Shown: one piece after another, positions 11,259 to 23,558 of the stretch
Layout of the letters: every line of letters starts with the position of its first letter
Position numbering within the stretch: position 1 is the stretch's first letter
Origin: Exophiala sp. HKRS030
Taxonomy: Eukaryota; Ascomycota; Eurotiomycetes; Chaetothyriales; Herpotrichiellaceae
DNA: 64,000 nucleotides
Direction of reading: 5' to 3'
NCBI GenBank assembly: GCA_023897205.1
Contig: JAHWDD010000009.1
Span: forward strand, 1,178,001-1,242,000
Position numbers and translations under genes: made by a program
The notes under the pieces: generated by a model
What the model saw: the letters and a program-made list of their open reading frames with translations, nothing else
The model's database searches: none
What the model was told of the DNA's origin: nothing

Positions 11259-13669
11259 TCAAGAACGACGTTTTTTGGCGGGCAAGTCATTCTCGATGGC
11301 TGAGCCCACCCCCGTAACAACACCTCTACCCTTGCTGCGAGTAGCAGGTCCATCATCACCGGCGGACTTTGGAGTGGTGACTGTACTGCTCGGCATGCTC
11401 TCAACACGGCCACCGCCATCTTGCTCGTAATCACTGTTGGTCTCATACTTGACTGGTTCGTACTGGTTTCCCACATTGCCATCTGTAGTACCGTCAAATC
11501 CAAGGTTGTATTTGCCACCAGTGTTGCTAGGTCCAGCTTGGTCGTTCAGGTTGCCAAACAACTCATCCTCATCCTTGTAATCAAAGTTGATATTGTCATT
11601 GTGCCCAGTCGGATCGAGACCTGTGTTTCCAAAATCGTAGTTGGCATTGTTATCACTGCCGTAGTCACCGAAGTATTCAGCTTGATTCAGAAAATCATCA
11701 ATGTCCAGCGGCGGCGGAGGTAGGTTTTGGCCATCATTGATGCCAGGAATAGAACCGGTAGGACTGAGTGGCTGTAACAGATTGGTCAATGTTTGCACGC
11801 TCTTATCTTGCTCGGCTTGGAGTTTGGCGAGATGATCAAGATCGGCACCCGTACTTGCAAGACGACGATGGAAGTTGGCTGGGCCTGGTGGCGGAGTCGA
11901 GTTGATCAGCGCGTTATCGCTGCCCGATGGCTGCCGGGTCGAGTCATTGATCATCTTCAACACGTCTGCACGCTGGGAGTTGCTCAACGGTCCCGCCCCT
12001 CCAGATGCCTCTAGGTTATTGAGCACGTTGGAAAAGTCCTGCGCTGGAGTAGTCGGGCTGCCTGAATTGTTGCGGGCGTTGGCATTCTGAATCATGGACA
12101 TCATGTCACGTTGAGGAACGTTTTGGGCCTGATTGGCTGGTTGAGATGGTATTGCAGTATCGGGGCTGTTTACACCTGGATCAAAGACCTCCTCAACATT
12201 AGGAGCGAAGTTGGTCTGTTGAGTGTTGCGAACTCCCTGTGATCTGGCTGTATAGGGACTGTTGGAGGCGCTTGCTCGAGGAGAAATGGTGCTTGCTCGA
12301 CCTTGGTGGCCAGTGCCATTGGTCAAGAGGAGGGGCTGTCGCTTGAACGGCTTTCCTAGACCCGGGCTGTTTGTCTCAAAGTTGATGTCATTGATTGGGA
12401 AATCTCCAACGTCGACTACATTGGCTTGGCTCGTACCGTCGACAGGCATGGCATTGTTGCCGAAAAGCGCAGCCATATTTGGGATACCGTCATGACCACC
12501 TTGGATGCTGCGGTTGTACACAGTGGCAAGGAAAGTCAGGATGGCATTAATTGAGTTCTCGTGTCGATTGTGTTGGTCTTGGAATGTCGCTGCCTGACCG
12601 TACAGCTGTTCATGCTCGCGCTTGATCTGCTGCATCATGCGGCCGATCTGAGCTTGCTGATGCCTAATCGCAGCCAGTTCGCGCTGCACACTCTTGAATT
12701 GTTCTTGAGTCAGGGCCGTCTGGGTGTTTCCCAGGGTGAGTTGACCTGGATGTGGTCGAACACGAGTCTCCGTTGTGGGTATGCCTTCCTCGCCATACTC
12801 TTCCACCTCTTCTTCGTTGGCATCATTGTCCGTTTTCTTTCTCTTCGAGGATGGTCCGGATGCATTCTTAGGCTTTTGGATCAACCACAAGAGATCAGGG
12901 TGGCCACGGCGGAAGTAAGGATTGGAATATTCACTTGGACTCTTGTTCTTTCTTTCACTCGCCCGCATTGAATTATCAGAAAGACCCACTTTCTTGTGGA
13001 AACCGTACATGTTCAGCTGGCGAACGAAGGACGCATAGTTGTTGTGCTTGAACAACTCGGGGATGAGCGTTTTCGCGAATTCATCCTCGTCGAGGACGAT
13101 GAACGAATTACCATCGTCGGACCAGCGGATGAGATCAGTATTCCTGCCATCTTCGAGAAAGCTGTATATAGTCAGCGCTGTCTATTTCACTTTTACCTAT
13201 GACGGGAAAATCACCTGTTTAATTTCTGGACAAAAGGAGGAATCTGTTTTCTTTTCGCTTGCGCCTCTCTCTTCGCAACTTGTGCCCGAGCCTCGAGTAC
13301 GGTTATGTCGTCAGCCCACTCAGCTTCCTGACCATGAGGCGCATTCGCGTTGTCCATCCACGCACTCGCGTCCTGATCGATCCGAGGATGAGCAGGTGCG
13401 GCGAGTTGGGTCATGGGTCTCCGGGTCAGTTGGGTAGAGGTTTGCGGCGGAGGGTTGGCTTGAGGGAAGGTGTTCGCATTCATTACATAACTGTTATCGT
13501 TGTAAGGGACAGCCGGTTGACCAGTCTGACCCCATTGGAAGAACTCATCATTTGAGAGATCATGTCCTCCCATGCCGTCGGGGTATGCGGGTGTAGGATT
13601 CTGCATCTGAGGAGGATATGGGTCCGCGCCAGGCGCAGGACGCTTCCTCGAGAAACCCTGTGAAGCCAT
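11259..13669 (-). CDS. hsf1: Heat-shock transcription factor Hsf1
   Basis: Two exons: 13669-13215 and 13161-11259, with a 53-base intron, giving 785 residues. The intron cuts the DNA-binding domain after QKLN. The HSF domain spans about residues 143-250, with the family signature FKHNNYASFVRQLNMYGFHK. A coiled-coil HR-A/B trimerisation region follows at about 300-362 (Leu/Gln/Ile heptads from TQEQFKSVQREL). The C-terminal half is Asn/Gln/Ser/Pro-rich with acidic stretches, as expected for activation domains, and ends in a basic AKKRRS. No response-regulator receiver domain is present, so this is Hsf1 rather than Skn7. In fungi this is an essential trimeric activator of chaperone genes that binds nGAAn repeats. 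It is transcribed toward the MFS gene. Confidence 0.93.
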
Positions 13670-14509
13670 CCAGGCGATGATAGCGGGTATTTAGAACTAG
13701 ACTCGAGATATCTTCGTAAGACAATCGTCTGTGATTTTGTGGTTCAACAGATTTAATTTTGTGGTAGAATTCGTGGAAATATCAGCCAAGCCACAGCGAT
13801 GACCCCGACCAATAAAGCACAAAACGACGACTAAGCGGTTATGTCTGCAACGCGCAAGGTAGGCTCGAGGTTTGATATATGGGTGGGTGGAGGAAGGCAG
13901 TCTGAGCAGGCGGGAGGAATCTGTCGGGTGCGCGATAGGTGAGCGACTGTGCAGACGGTTCACAGGATCTGGGGGGGGGATACGTGGGATAAAGAAGTCG
14001 TCGCTATTCAGAGCATATAGGCGACATATAATGAAAAGTCTGATAGACTGTATAGAGAAAGAATATGCAAATGTGGCATTTGGTAAAAAGCTGCGACTCT
14101 CAGGCTGGGTATTGTTGTAGTACCTGAGGAGCCTATGACATCGGGTCCCCAGTTCCGGTCATTCGACTACTAAAAGCCTTAATTAGTCCGTAAAGGCACC
14201 GGCGAGGATGTGAGGACCGTTCAAAATAATCCCACCACAGAGTTCAATTCGAGAAGACGCAGATACCACAGTCGATGCTCCACCGTTGTTGCATGGTGCC
14301 ACTTTTGGCCGCTTTCTCCCAGTCCTGCCGGAACAATGACCCGGATTAGACTGGGTGCTTCAGGCCAACAATATGGAAAATGGAGCACGGAATGCTTTGA
14401 CGATTGGGACTCAAAACGAATGAGAAGAATGGCTACCCGAGTATAGGAACGCGACCTCTTGGAGTCCCCATCTTGTAATTGATCTGGCAAGACAGTGGAC
14501 TTGTATATA
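13670..14509. other. Intergenic, 840 bases
   Basis: This is the promoter and leader of hsf1 and the 3' end of the aldo-keto reductase gene. A run of eight G lies at 13971-13978. I saw no canonical three-unit heat-shock element. The short frames here are not conserved-looking. Confidence 0.45.
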
Positions 14510-15511
14510 TCAAGGCTTTGACTGACCGATCAGAGCGCGGAAGCGAGCGACGGCACTCTCCCAATGCTGCGGATGCTTCTCTGCGAATTGCTTAACTTTA
14601 TCTATCGCCTCCCAGTCTTCCTGTATATGCCTCGGACTCTTGGTTCCGTTGAGGATTGTAATATTCCCAAGCGCAAGCACGAGACAGTACAGTGCCGACT
14701 GAGTGCTGATGCCCACCTGGTTTGCAAGGGACCCGACCTCTGCCGACCAGACAAGCTTCGGATTGGCGCTCAGAGTCCAGAAACTCTCGTATAGGATGTT
14801 CTTCTCTTGACAGAATTTGCGCACTCCAATGTCGAATTTTGTCGAGGGATAAAAGCGGTTCTGCACCACACTTGGTTTGATGGTTGACCGCTCATACAAT
14901 TCCATCAGTGTGAATAGGTTACAGTTGGAGATGCCCAAGTTGCGGATCTCATTAGGCACATATTGTTCCAGGGCGCGCCATACCTCCAAGGTCTCGTCAA
15001 ATGTGTCCATAGGAGAATGCAGAACAAGGGTGTCAATGTACGGATCTTTTACATCGCCCTCCTTCACCACATTGGCAAAATTGAAGTTCAGTAGTGAGCT
15101 CATGATAGAAGCGTTCACCTGCTCTATCAAGGGACTATCCTTGTCGTAAGGCATGTGGTCAGGATCTTGGCCTTGAACACTTGTGAATTTGGTCTGTAAG
15201 TAGAGGTCTGATCGTTTGACCTTTGCATCATTGATCGCTCTGGCAATTCCTGCAGCCACGAGGTCTTCCCTGTAATGCTTCGGCTGAGCAGCCGTGTCAA
15301 CAGCTGTGAAGCCATTGCAAAGAGCTTGATAGACCAGATCTGTGGTGGCCTCTTTCTTCCAAGCCGTTCCATAAATGAAGGCAGGGATCAATTGCTTGCC
15401 GGAGATATGCGGTGCATGTAGGACCAGCTTCTCGAAAATTGCCGAAGTCATGTTCGCTTCATGTGGCTGACGAGACGGATTGAGCACCTCACAAGTAGCA
15501 TCGCCAGGCAT
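14510..15511 (-). CDS. Aldo-keto reductase
   Basis: Intronless, 333 residues from the first ATG; a second ATG at residue 21 (15451) gives 313 residues and starts just before the fold. The catalytic tetrad is visible: Asp72 in AVDTAAQ, Tyr80 in KHYRED, Lys108 in LQTKF and His165 in LVLHSP. The usual VDTAxxYGNE spacing is altered, with four extra residues before Tyr, as in the fungal subgroup with AQPKHY. The enzyme should reduce aldehydes or ketones with NADPH in the cytosol; the substrate is unknown. The coenzyme-loop region (LNGTKSPRHIQED) differs from the canonical IPGS-type loop, so activity on NADPH should not be assumed without a test. It is divergent from the Pin4-like gene, with 2.3 kb between. 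Confidence 0.88.
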   Translation of the reverse strand: MPGDATCEVLNPSRQPHEANMTSAIFEKLVLHAPHISGKQLIPAFIYGTAWKKEATTDLVYQALCNGFTAVDTAAQPKHYREDLVAAGIARAINDAKVKRSDLYLQTKFTSVQGQDPDHMPYDKDSPLIEQVNASIMSSLLNFNFANVVKEGDVKDPYIDTLVLHSPMDTFDETLEVWRALEQYVPNEIRNLGISNCNLFTLMELYERSTIKPSVVQNRFYPSTKFDIGVRKFCQEKNILYESFWTLSANPKLVWSAEVGSLANQVGISTQSALYCLVLALGNITILNGTKSPRHIQEDWEAIDKVKQFAEKHPQHWESAVARFRALIGQSKP

Positions 15512-17838
15512 TCGCCTTTGTACGCGTACTCTGGGGTTGATGATCAGCGACGTGTGTAATGACCAGGGTCAATGCCTAGGCGTGATAAAATGGCAACCGC
15601 AAATTCAAAGGGAAGAACTACTGGACCCTAGTCCACTTCTACTGTCCACGGTCGACGGGGATCATGGAAAAGGGGGTATCGCGTTGCTGTCGGTCTGGCT
15701 GGCTGCAGAATATCCTGATGATCCCCGATAAACCTGTTTGTGCTTGATGCATAGCTAGTCAAATACTACGTGTCTAGATCCTATGGAAATCAGTTGCAGC
15801 TGTCAGGATTGAGTGTGGCGTGTTGCTGCAGCCTGTGACACTCCCCAAGCATCTGCTCTCAACCGCCACGAGGAAGACTAGCCTACAAATACCTGGAATA
15901 CCAGGTCGATGAAGCCTGCAGACTTGCAAGCTGCACCATTCAATGCCCCCAGGGGCCGGAGAGGCTTCTGATTCGCAAGCTGGGACACATCCGCGCCTAG
16001 AATGCAGATCTCTTTTCCGGTCTACTGGGTAAGTTGATCACAGGGACACGGTAACTTACCAGTCAAGCCAAGGCAGCGGCCGACGAAGGATTGAATTGAT
16101 GGACACTTGTATCTGGTCTCTACAGTGACAGATCCGAACGGCTGTGTAGTGTTCGTCAGGTAGAAAGTCCAGGTTTTTCGAGGTTGGGGCCGACCCAATT
16201 GCCACCACAATCTCGTTGTACTCCGTACCATGGTCGATGAGGGCCTGTTGCGGAATCAGTGATATTAAATGGCCGGGTCTCGGAGTAGTTCGTGGTGCGG
16301 ACAGCAGATCGCTCCATGCGACCGGGTATGCAAGTATTACTGATGTTCAAGAATTCTATCGCTAGACAGTTGAATGCAGTCATAATTGGGAAGCCAAGGC
16401 TCTGGTCAACGGGGCGAACGACCCTGGACGGCGAGCGACAGTGGTGATATGCCATCTGCTAACAGCTTACGGTATGGCTGAAGACAGAATAAAGGGGTAG
16501 AAAGGAGTGGAAGTGGGAACGAGGCTCCGACGGCATGGCTTTTGGCAGAAACGCTCTCCTGGCGTCAGCGGAACGATGCTATACGGAGTAGAGGAGGCAC
16601 ATATGAAACCCGGGCACCAGATCTTCATGGTTAGCACTGGGTAATTTGTATTAGTGGCAACCCCCATCATCGTGTGCCCTACTCCGTACGTGGACTGGCT
16701 GTGAGAGAAAGTGTTCAACAGGGGGGAATGGGAAGGTCATGGATGAGTTTGATTGCGTCTGCGCTCGGCTCTCGAAGGAGGGTGGACTCGGAAGATGGTG
16801 CGATGGGGAAGATTGGTAGCCTTTTCACTAGGTCAGTAGCCGTAGCAGCCAAAAGAATGGGCGGCCAGAGATGTCCAGGGCCTGGGTTTTTCTTTGGGCC
16901 TTCTGCAGCACGTACGGGGTAGGTGGGAGCCATTGAACAGGGACTGTGCATTCTCTTCTGTTGCTCCGGGGGATCGCGTGGATGCGCGTCAGGCAGATGG
17001 GATGAGCGTCTGTGTGATGGCTGCAAAATAATAGTGCCATGCTTGGTGCTGAAAGGTGCTAAGAAAGCAGAGGAGGGATTGGTAGATGCGTTAATTGGAT
17101 CAAGTGGAGGTGGGAGCAGGAGGAACTGATCAGACTCTCCCGGCTGTCAATGGGCAGTTTTAATCTTCTCCTCGATGCATCCAACGACCCTCCCGAAAGG
17201 CGACGAGTCCCTAGTCCGTCCACCAAACTGCTCGCTTCTCCTAATTTCTTGCCAAAACACATCTCCATCCTAACGCCTCATTCATTCGAATTTCATCTCT
17301 CTCTCTTCATATCATCCAGGTCGTCTCTGTTGCATGCCTCGTTCGCTTGCAATCATCGCCGTCCTTCCATCCTTACACGTCGTCCTATCGACCTGTCTAT
17401 CCTTGATCATGTTTCCCTGAACGACCTCAAACGCAGCTGTCCAAAATTTCCCACGTCTGTCCCTGCCTATTCCAAGTCCACTCGACTCATTGATCTTTTC
17501 ACGTCGGCCTCATCTCGGCGCACCTCTGTTCACCACGCTTGAATGACACCATTAGACCCTCGAATCAACATTCAGAACCAGCTTTTATGATCGTATTTGA
17601 CTGCTGAGTCCTTTGCGACAATCTAGCTCATAATTGATCCGCATCTCTCGCAACTCCCTTTCTATCCTCACGGCCTCACACCAAGTGCCTAATAACAAAA
17701 CCAAAATACGACACAACACCATCTTCTGAAGGAGGAGAAAAATTCCATCTTCAGAGCCCCTGCGATATCACGATAAGAACGATCACCGTTCGTTGCAACA
17801 CCGAGAAGTAGAATTAAGAAAAAAATTGCACGGATACC
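15512..17838. other. Long divergent intergenic region, 2.3 kb
   Basis: The promoters of the aldo-keto reductase (minus) and the Pin4-like gene (plus) lie here. Three exact copies of TACGGAGTA/TACTCCGTA are at 16219, 16582 and 16680. From about 17150 the sequence is pyrimidine-rich and looks like a long 5' leader. All other open frames are short and unlike proteins. Confidence 0.5.
17150..17542 (+). other. Possible 130-codon upstream open frame in the Pin4-like leader
   Basis: An ATG-led frame of 130 codons in a CT-rich stretch ends about 300 bases before the Pin4-like start. Its product is Ser/Arg/Leu/His-rich with no domain, so it is more likely leader sequence than a gene. If transcribed as leader, it could restrain translation of the main frame. 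Confidence 0.25.
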
Positions 17839-19768
17839 ATGGCAACGTTTTCGAATGCTTCCGAGCCATTTTACGATGGGCTGACAGACTCTTCTCCGCG
17901 AGCGTTTCGCAATCCTCCCTTGAACCGACAGATGGGAAGAAATGAAGGATATGGAGGTGCCAATCAGCCAATGTTCGGCAATGAGGGTCCTCTCCCATCC
18001 ATGCGCTTTGATAACATGAGAGACAATTTTGGCGCGCCGATGCCAAACCCAGGCGCAGGAAACGTACACTTCCCCTATGATGCAGGCGCGGCCCAGACTT
18101 GGAATTCCACTGCCCCTTCGAACATGCAATCTTTCGGCAACGGCATGGGGACTATGCCTCAAAACCCGACCTACGGGCCATCTCGAGGCGTAAAGCCCAG
18201 TCGAGGCCGTGCCGCCATCTCCAATGTAAGTAATCCCAATACTCACTGGTGAAGACTGAACTGATTTGTTACTCCAGTTATGGTTCCAAGAACAACCTGG
18301 TCCAATGCAACAGTCCCAACAACATCCTTCTCTTGTTGGCCCTCGAGCTGGGCCTCAAGGGCGTAACGATCCCAACGAAGACGACGATGAATTGATCCCG
18401 ACAGCCATAGTAATCAAAAACATTCCATTTGCTGTCAAGAAAGAGCAACTCGTTCAGCTTATGGTCGACATGAACCTGCCTTTGCCGTACGCGTTCAACT
18501 ACCATTTCGATAATGGCGTGTTCCGAGGATTGGCCTTTGCGAATTTTACTTCGCCCCAGGAGACCGAACAGGTTATACAAGCGCTGAACCATATGGACCT
18601 GAGTGGACGCAAGCTACGAGTCGAGTATAAAAAGATGCTTCCATTGGCCGAGCGAGAACGCATCGAAAGAGAGAAGCGTGAGCGCCGCGGCCAACTGGAA
18701 GAACAACATCGGCCGGTGCCTCAGTCACAGCTTCACAATCAACTCTCGTTATCGTCGATCCCGAGGAACACTCCATCACCCCTATCTCATCGCGGCGGCA
18801 ACAAGCCTGGTACGTCTGCCATACCTGGATCGCCCGGGAATGGCCTAACCTATACAACAGATATCGACATGAATGATCCCAAAACCTTGGAATTCTACAC
18901 GGAAATGACCCTTTTCAAGAGAGATGTTAGCCGCGAAGTGCTCATATTTCCTCCCACCCTGGACCCTGCCTCCCGTCGAATTGTTCATACGCTTGCACAC
19001 CACATGGGTCTGATGCATACCTCTCGTGGAAGTGGCGATCAACGCCAAGTGCACATTCATAGAGCCGCCCCGGGGACCAACGTTAGCCCACCACTTCCCG
19101 GACCTTTCGGCGGTAATGATGGCCTGAGGCAAACTCTCGGTCGCTCCTCCACCGCCGACTTCGCCGAGAGCAGACAGTATGAAGGCCCCGTCTTCAATAC
19201 TCTACGCGGTCAGTCGTCCGTCGGACTTTTGGATGTCGACTCAAACGCCTTCAACAGAGTTGCTGATAACAATCTTCGCAATGCAAAGTCGTTCGCAGAC
19301 CTGCGCTCCTGGAGTCCATCACCAGTTCCTTCCTCTGCCAGCTTCCCAGCTGCTCTGCAGACCAATGGGGCACGTCTTCAAGGCTTGAACGACACCGCCG
19401 GCTCTAATACACCCACGTTGCCTGTGAACGCTACTGCCTCTAACCCAGGCCCCAACAGAGACGAACCTTTCTTGATATCCGCGTTCAACAACATGTCAGT
19501 TAGTAGTGGAGGAAACCAGACCAGTCCTAGACGTCAACGAAGCTTCTTCGGCAATGGACCCGAATGGAGCGACAACCAGAATTATCAAGGCGCAGGCCCT
19601 ATTGGCAGTAAACGAACCGTCAGTATCGGACCAGAGCCAACTCCGCAAACCTCCAACCCAATGCGCCAGTCACGAGGACCCAGTGCCAACAACACCATCG
19701 GATTTCGCCGCCAAAATGGACGTGGCAGTGACGAAATGAGAGCGGCCGCTTCAGCGATCGCCGAATGA
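17839..19768 (+). CDS. RRM and R3H RNA-binding protein, Pin4/Cip2-like
   Basis: Best model has three exons: 17839-18225, 18278-18809 and 18861-19768, giving 608 residues. The second intron (18810-18860, 51 bases) keeps the frame open, but it has GTACGT, CCTAAC and ACAG signals and splicing joins NKP to DIDMNDPKTLEFY. The N-terminus (1-165) is Asn/Gly/Met/Pro-rich and disordered. The RRM is at about 169-250 (RNP2 IVIKNIP, RNP1 FRGLAFANF). The R3H-like domain is at about 320-385 (RRIVHTLAHHMGL has the R...H core). The C-terminal half is Ser/Asn-rich with SP and TP sites. Relatives, budding-yeast Pin4/Mdt1 and fission-yeast Cip1/Cip2, bind mRNA and act in stress and DNA-damage responses. The start has a good context (ACCATGG). 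Confidence 0.85.
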
Positions 19769-21086
19769 ACAAGACATATCCCCAATATACCCCCTATGAT
19801 GATGCTCGTAACTGAGCGAATGACGAGTCAATGATCCACGAATGACACGACCATCCTCCAACCTAAAACACAAAAGTTAGACGCATAGGGCAGCCTTGCA
19901 CGACTGCATGATTGGACTACAGAAAAAGATTGTTGTAACGACTTGACAGGCTTCATGGTGCGGCAATACAGCATTATATTTCATGAGAACGCCGAGAAGA
20001 CTGATTGATTGACTTGTATACTTTTTCCATTTGTGGGATCTTGAGGTGGTCAGGTGATGCATGTCTAGGCGTTGATTATCGAGGATCACTTGGAGCAAGA
20101 GACGGCATGGCTTGCCTGTTGTATGCCGGGTTAGATACGATGGAGCTAGCCTCCCTTATCTTGCTCGATTGGTGTGTGGTTACTGAGATTGATGTATAAG
20201 TTACACTCGTTTTAATTAGCTTAGCAGAAACCCGAGGGCTTCTGCACGTAATACCGAATGCTGCGTTATTTAAAAAGTCTTTGACATTCGTCATGCTCTG
20301 ACTGCACTTGTGTGCAGGCAACTCTCGACGTTTGATACTTGTATATGATTGGTAACGTCCTCGTTCGACCCGGTGCAATACTCTGTAACCTGTACTCCGG
20401 TACTACGTACTCTGTTCGTACTCGTATGTGGTCTGGTCGATTACCTAAGGCAACGCCAAGACTTGGAGATAATGAATCTGCTCGCATTTCAACTTCCTTC
20501 GACCCCTATCTGGTCAATCTCAACATGTTGTTATGAGGTCTGCGAGACCAGAAGACTTCTAGGTATTGTATTGTTGTGCTTCCTGGTCTTTGCATTTCTG
20601 CGCGTGCAACTCTGCGGTCTGCGCCCCGGCGAAAATGCACGGACAGGCAAAGCCGTCACTCCGTTGAGTGAGGTCTCTACCTCAACGGTCGTCCTTTGTA
20701 CGATCTCTTTTTTCTTTGCTGATACATTGGTCTTGTGAGAAGCCGGCTCAGGAAACACTGTGACCATCTTACAGACTGCCAGAGACTACGAGTGTCATCA
20801 CCCAGCGCGATATCCTTCGTTGCGGCCACGATTGTCGAGCACCAGACGCCAAGCTAACACTAACCACTTTAGGCCTAGTATATCCATTGTTATTCCGAAC
20901 CGATCTGCGCCTGCTCATTATCCTCTGCAGGTCATTCCTGCCACCCAGTTTTGCTTTTACCTTCGTGCCGTACTTTATCAACACCACATCAGACGCGTCG
21001 TCGATACTCCATCCATCGCATCCCACCACAACTTTTGGCGCGTATTCAAACAGACACCCAAAACTCATTCATCAATATCTTTCGCA
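19769..21086. other. Intergenic, 1.3 kb
   Basis: This is the 3' region of the Pin4-like gene and the promoter of the H2A.Z gene. It contains GTACTCC/GTACTAC/GTACTC clusters near 20392-20425, related to the TACGGAGTA motif. Frames at 20349-20738 and 20760-21086 are not convincing proteins. Confidence 0.45.
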
Positions 21087-21794
21087 ATGGCCGGAGGCAA
21101 GGGAAAGAGCATTGGCGGAAAAGCCACAGGCGCAAAAGACTCCTCCGTGAAGAGTCAGAAGTCACACAGTGCGAAGGCTGGTTTGCAGGTGAGCATTTTC
21201 ATGTCTTTCGCTCAATGTTGCTCAATGTTATGCGAGAGACGCGCTTCATTGCCGTTTCAATTCGGACAATCACACGCGCGCAAAGCGTCGACGCATTGTG
21301 TTCGGCCGATCCCAGCATTGATTAGGCAGCACTGCCCTTCTTATTTTCTCATCTTGGTTTCGCCTCCTCTGGCTGCGCGCATTATTTTCAGATTGATGGC
21401 AAAGCACTGACGCGTCATTTAACAGTTCCCATGTGGCCGAGTCAAGCGTTTCCTCAAGAACAACACTCAGAACAAGATGCGCGTTGGCGCCAAAGGTATG
21501 ATTTCTGTGCGCGTAGATTTTCATGGAAAGATGTTGACCCTTTTTGTAGCCGCCGTCTACGTCACCGCTGTGCTGGAATACCTCACCGCTGAAGTCCTAG
21601 AACTCGCAGGCAACGCCGCCAAGGATCTGAAGGTCAAGCGTATTACCCCTCGACATCTCCAACTCGCAATCCGTGGCGACGAGGAATTAGATACTTTGAT
21701 CCGCGCGACCATCGCCTTTGGTGGTGTTCTCCCACACATCAACAGAGCACTTCTCCTCAAGGTCGAACAAAAGAAGAAGAGCAAGGCTGAGTAG
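21087..21794 (+). CDS. htz1: Histone variant H2A.Z
   Basis: Three exons: 21087-21188, 21426-21495 and 21550-21794, giving 138 residues, the normal length. The first intron (237 bases) follows KAGLQ, just before [11 protein letters not shown]. The second splits the codon after VGAK. H2A.Z hallmarks include a Lys/Gly-rich N-tail with acetylatable lysines, the extended [24 protein letters not shown] region in place of the H2A sequence, and the acidic-patch helix ([23 protein letters not shown]). It lacks the SQ(E/D) C-terminus of canonical H2A. The protein replaces H2A at promoter-flanking nucleosomes and is deposited by SWR1-type remodellers. It stands alone here, with no paired H2B gene. Confidence 0.96.
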
Positions 21795-23558
21795 AAGATG
21801 TGCGACAATAGACACGCAAACAGAGTCGAATCGTCGGCGTCTATCGGGCATTCTACAATCAGGCGGACATGAAGGCGTTGCTGGGCTACGGGGAAAATCA
21901 TTGAGATGATTGTACGATGATGGTACTTGTGTTTTTCTGCCAACAACCAAAGAGGAAATGGATCTAAATCCCAGGAGGTTATCGTTGCATGTGTGTGTTG
22001 TTATTGCTTTCCGGTATTGGAAGAGGATCCGGTCTGCGACCTGGCTGCGAGGCTGGCTCGCTCAAACAGAACACCCTCTCTTTGCTAGCTTTTCGTATGA
22101 AATTGTTCTGATCTATTATTAGGGATTTTGTGTTTTACTGTCCCTCACTTGCCGCCGTCTGCCTATATTTTGTGAGACACGCGCGTACTTGGATTCGATT
22201 GCTGTTTTTGACCAAATTATGTTCGGACAATTGCGTGAACTCGTGTTACCATGAATGATCTCAGTGCGCATCAGCAACCAACAGAACTATCCTCAGACTT
22301 GAAATCTAGAAGAGCGATACGGAGTACTACAAGTCCATTACCTCCCGGCGCCTTGGTCAGAGGAATGGCTCCGTATGTTCCCTGGTTATTTCGCCATGCT
22401 GGATGTGTCAGGCCACGAGTATCCGTCTCAGTCAGGCAACATCCAATCCAACGACCCCACGACTCTCACTTCACCGCTCATCGCGCGCCTTGGAGGATGG
22501 CAGTTTGAGCCCGACTCGTAGGAGGGGACACCGTACGGTAAGAGGCAGACATTGTCGGGGGAGGGGGGTCTGGTACGCCCTATAGGGAGACGGCAGAAGT
22601 AGGAGAATTGGTGATTGGATTCAGGAAAAAGGTACGTATGTTTACCCCCGTCGACCCGACATGTGTTGGGAAAAAGTCACACAGGGTCCGTGTGACGACC
22701 GAAGATTTCCCCGTCCAAAGACTCGGAGGCTGAGACGGTTGCCGGCGAGAGAGAAGCGAGGCGTGTGGAAATCGTCGATGTTGGGACATGCCGACTGTCG
22801 ATGCCGGTGTTTGAAGACCCCAAGGGTTGTCTGAGCGCCCAAATACGGAATTGGAACATTGTTGCTTCGTCCTCGATCTGTTCCTCTTTCAATGTGCGCG
22901 TTTGCTTCTTCACGCCGATATATCGGGATTGAGCCGGGACTCTGATTTGTTACAAATGGTGAATCCTAGGTGCGTCAGTCTCTTGAGTTTCCAAACCCAA
23001 ACTGTGATCAAGTGTTCGTTGCCATGTCGTTCTGTTTTTGTTTTATCAGAGTCGTCAGATCGGTCCTGTACAAGCGAGGTCCTTACACGTATACGGAGGA
23101 TGCCTCGTTCAAAGAAACACAAGGCCTTGCAACTCGTCAGCTTTTCGGGCGCTGAAGCAGTGATCCTGTGTGACAACCACCACTGGCTCGCCCTTTCTCC
23201 GTGTCCCGAGTTTGGTTGAACGGGCGGCCGTTGAGAGGATTTTGCCCATGTCAGCTCACAACCTCTTTATGGGTCGATATAAAAAAAGTCACGATGATGC
23301 CCTTGCCTTTGGTCATGCCTTTCGTTTTGTGTCTTCTTCACGGCCGGTCCGTTCTACTAGGCTCACTCACATTCGACGCTGAGTCCGTCAAGTGAATCCC
23401 CTGGTTTGCTTTCATCAACCTCTCTGCCTTTGTTCGTTGCCATACACTATTCCTCTTGAATAATCGCCGTCAGCGGGAGAGGGCAGCTAGCAAACACGAA
23501 TCGCTGCTGCTGCTTTCGGTTGCCAGAACGAAACGACGACGGCCACGAAAAGCAAGCA
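21795..23558. other. Intergenic, 1.8 kb
   Basis: After the H2A.Z 3' end there is an exact TACGGAGTA at 22318-22326. Several overlapping short frames occupy both strands with no recognisable motif. I see no gene. Confidence 0.45.

Noticed and set aside
13670..13800. Possible heat-shock element upstream of hsf1 (GAATTCGTGGAA)
   Set aside because: The spacing does not fit nGAAnnTTCnnGAAn.
20349..20410. Sequence resembling a tRNA B box (GTTCGACCC)
   Set aside because: No matching A box or acceptor stem could be found at the right spacing.
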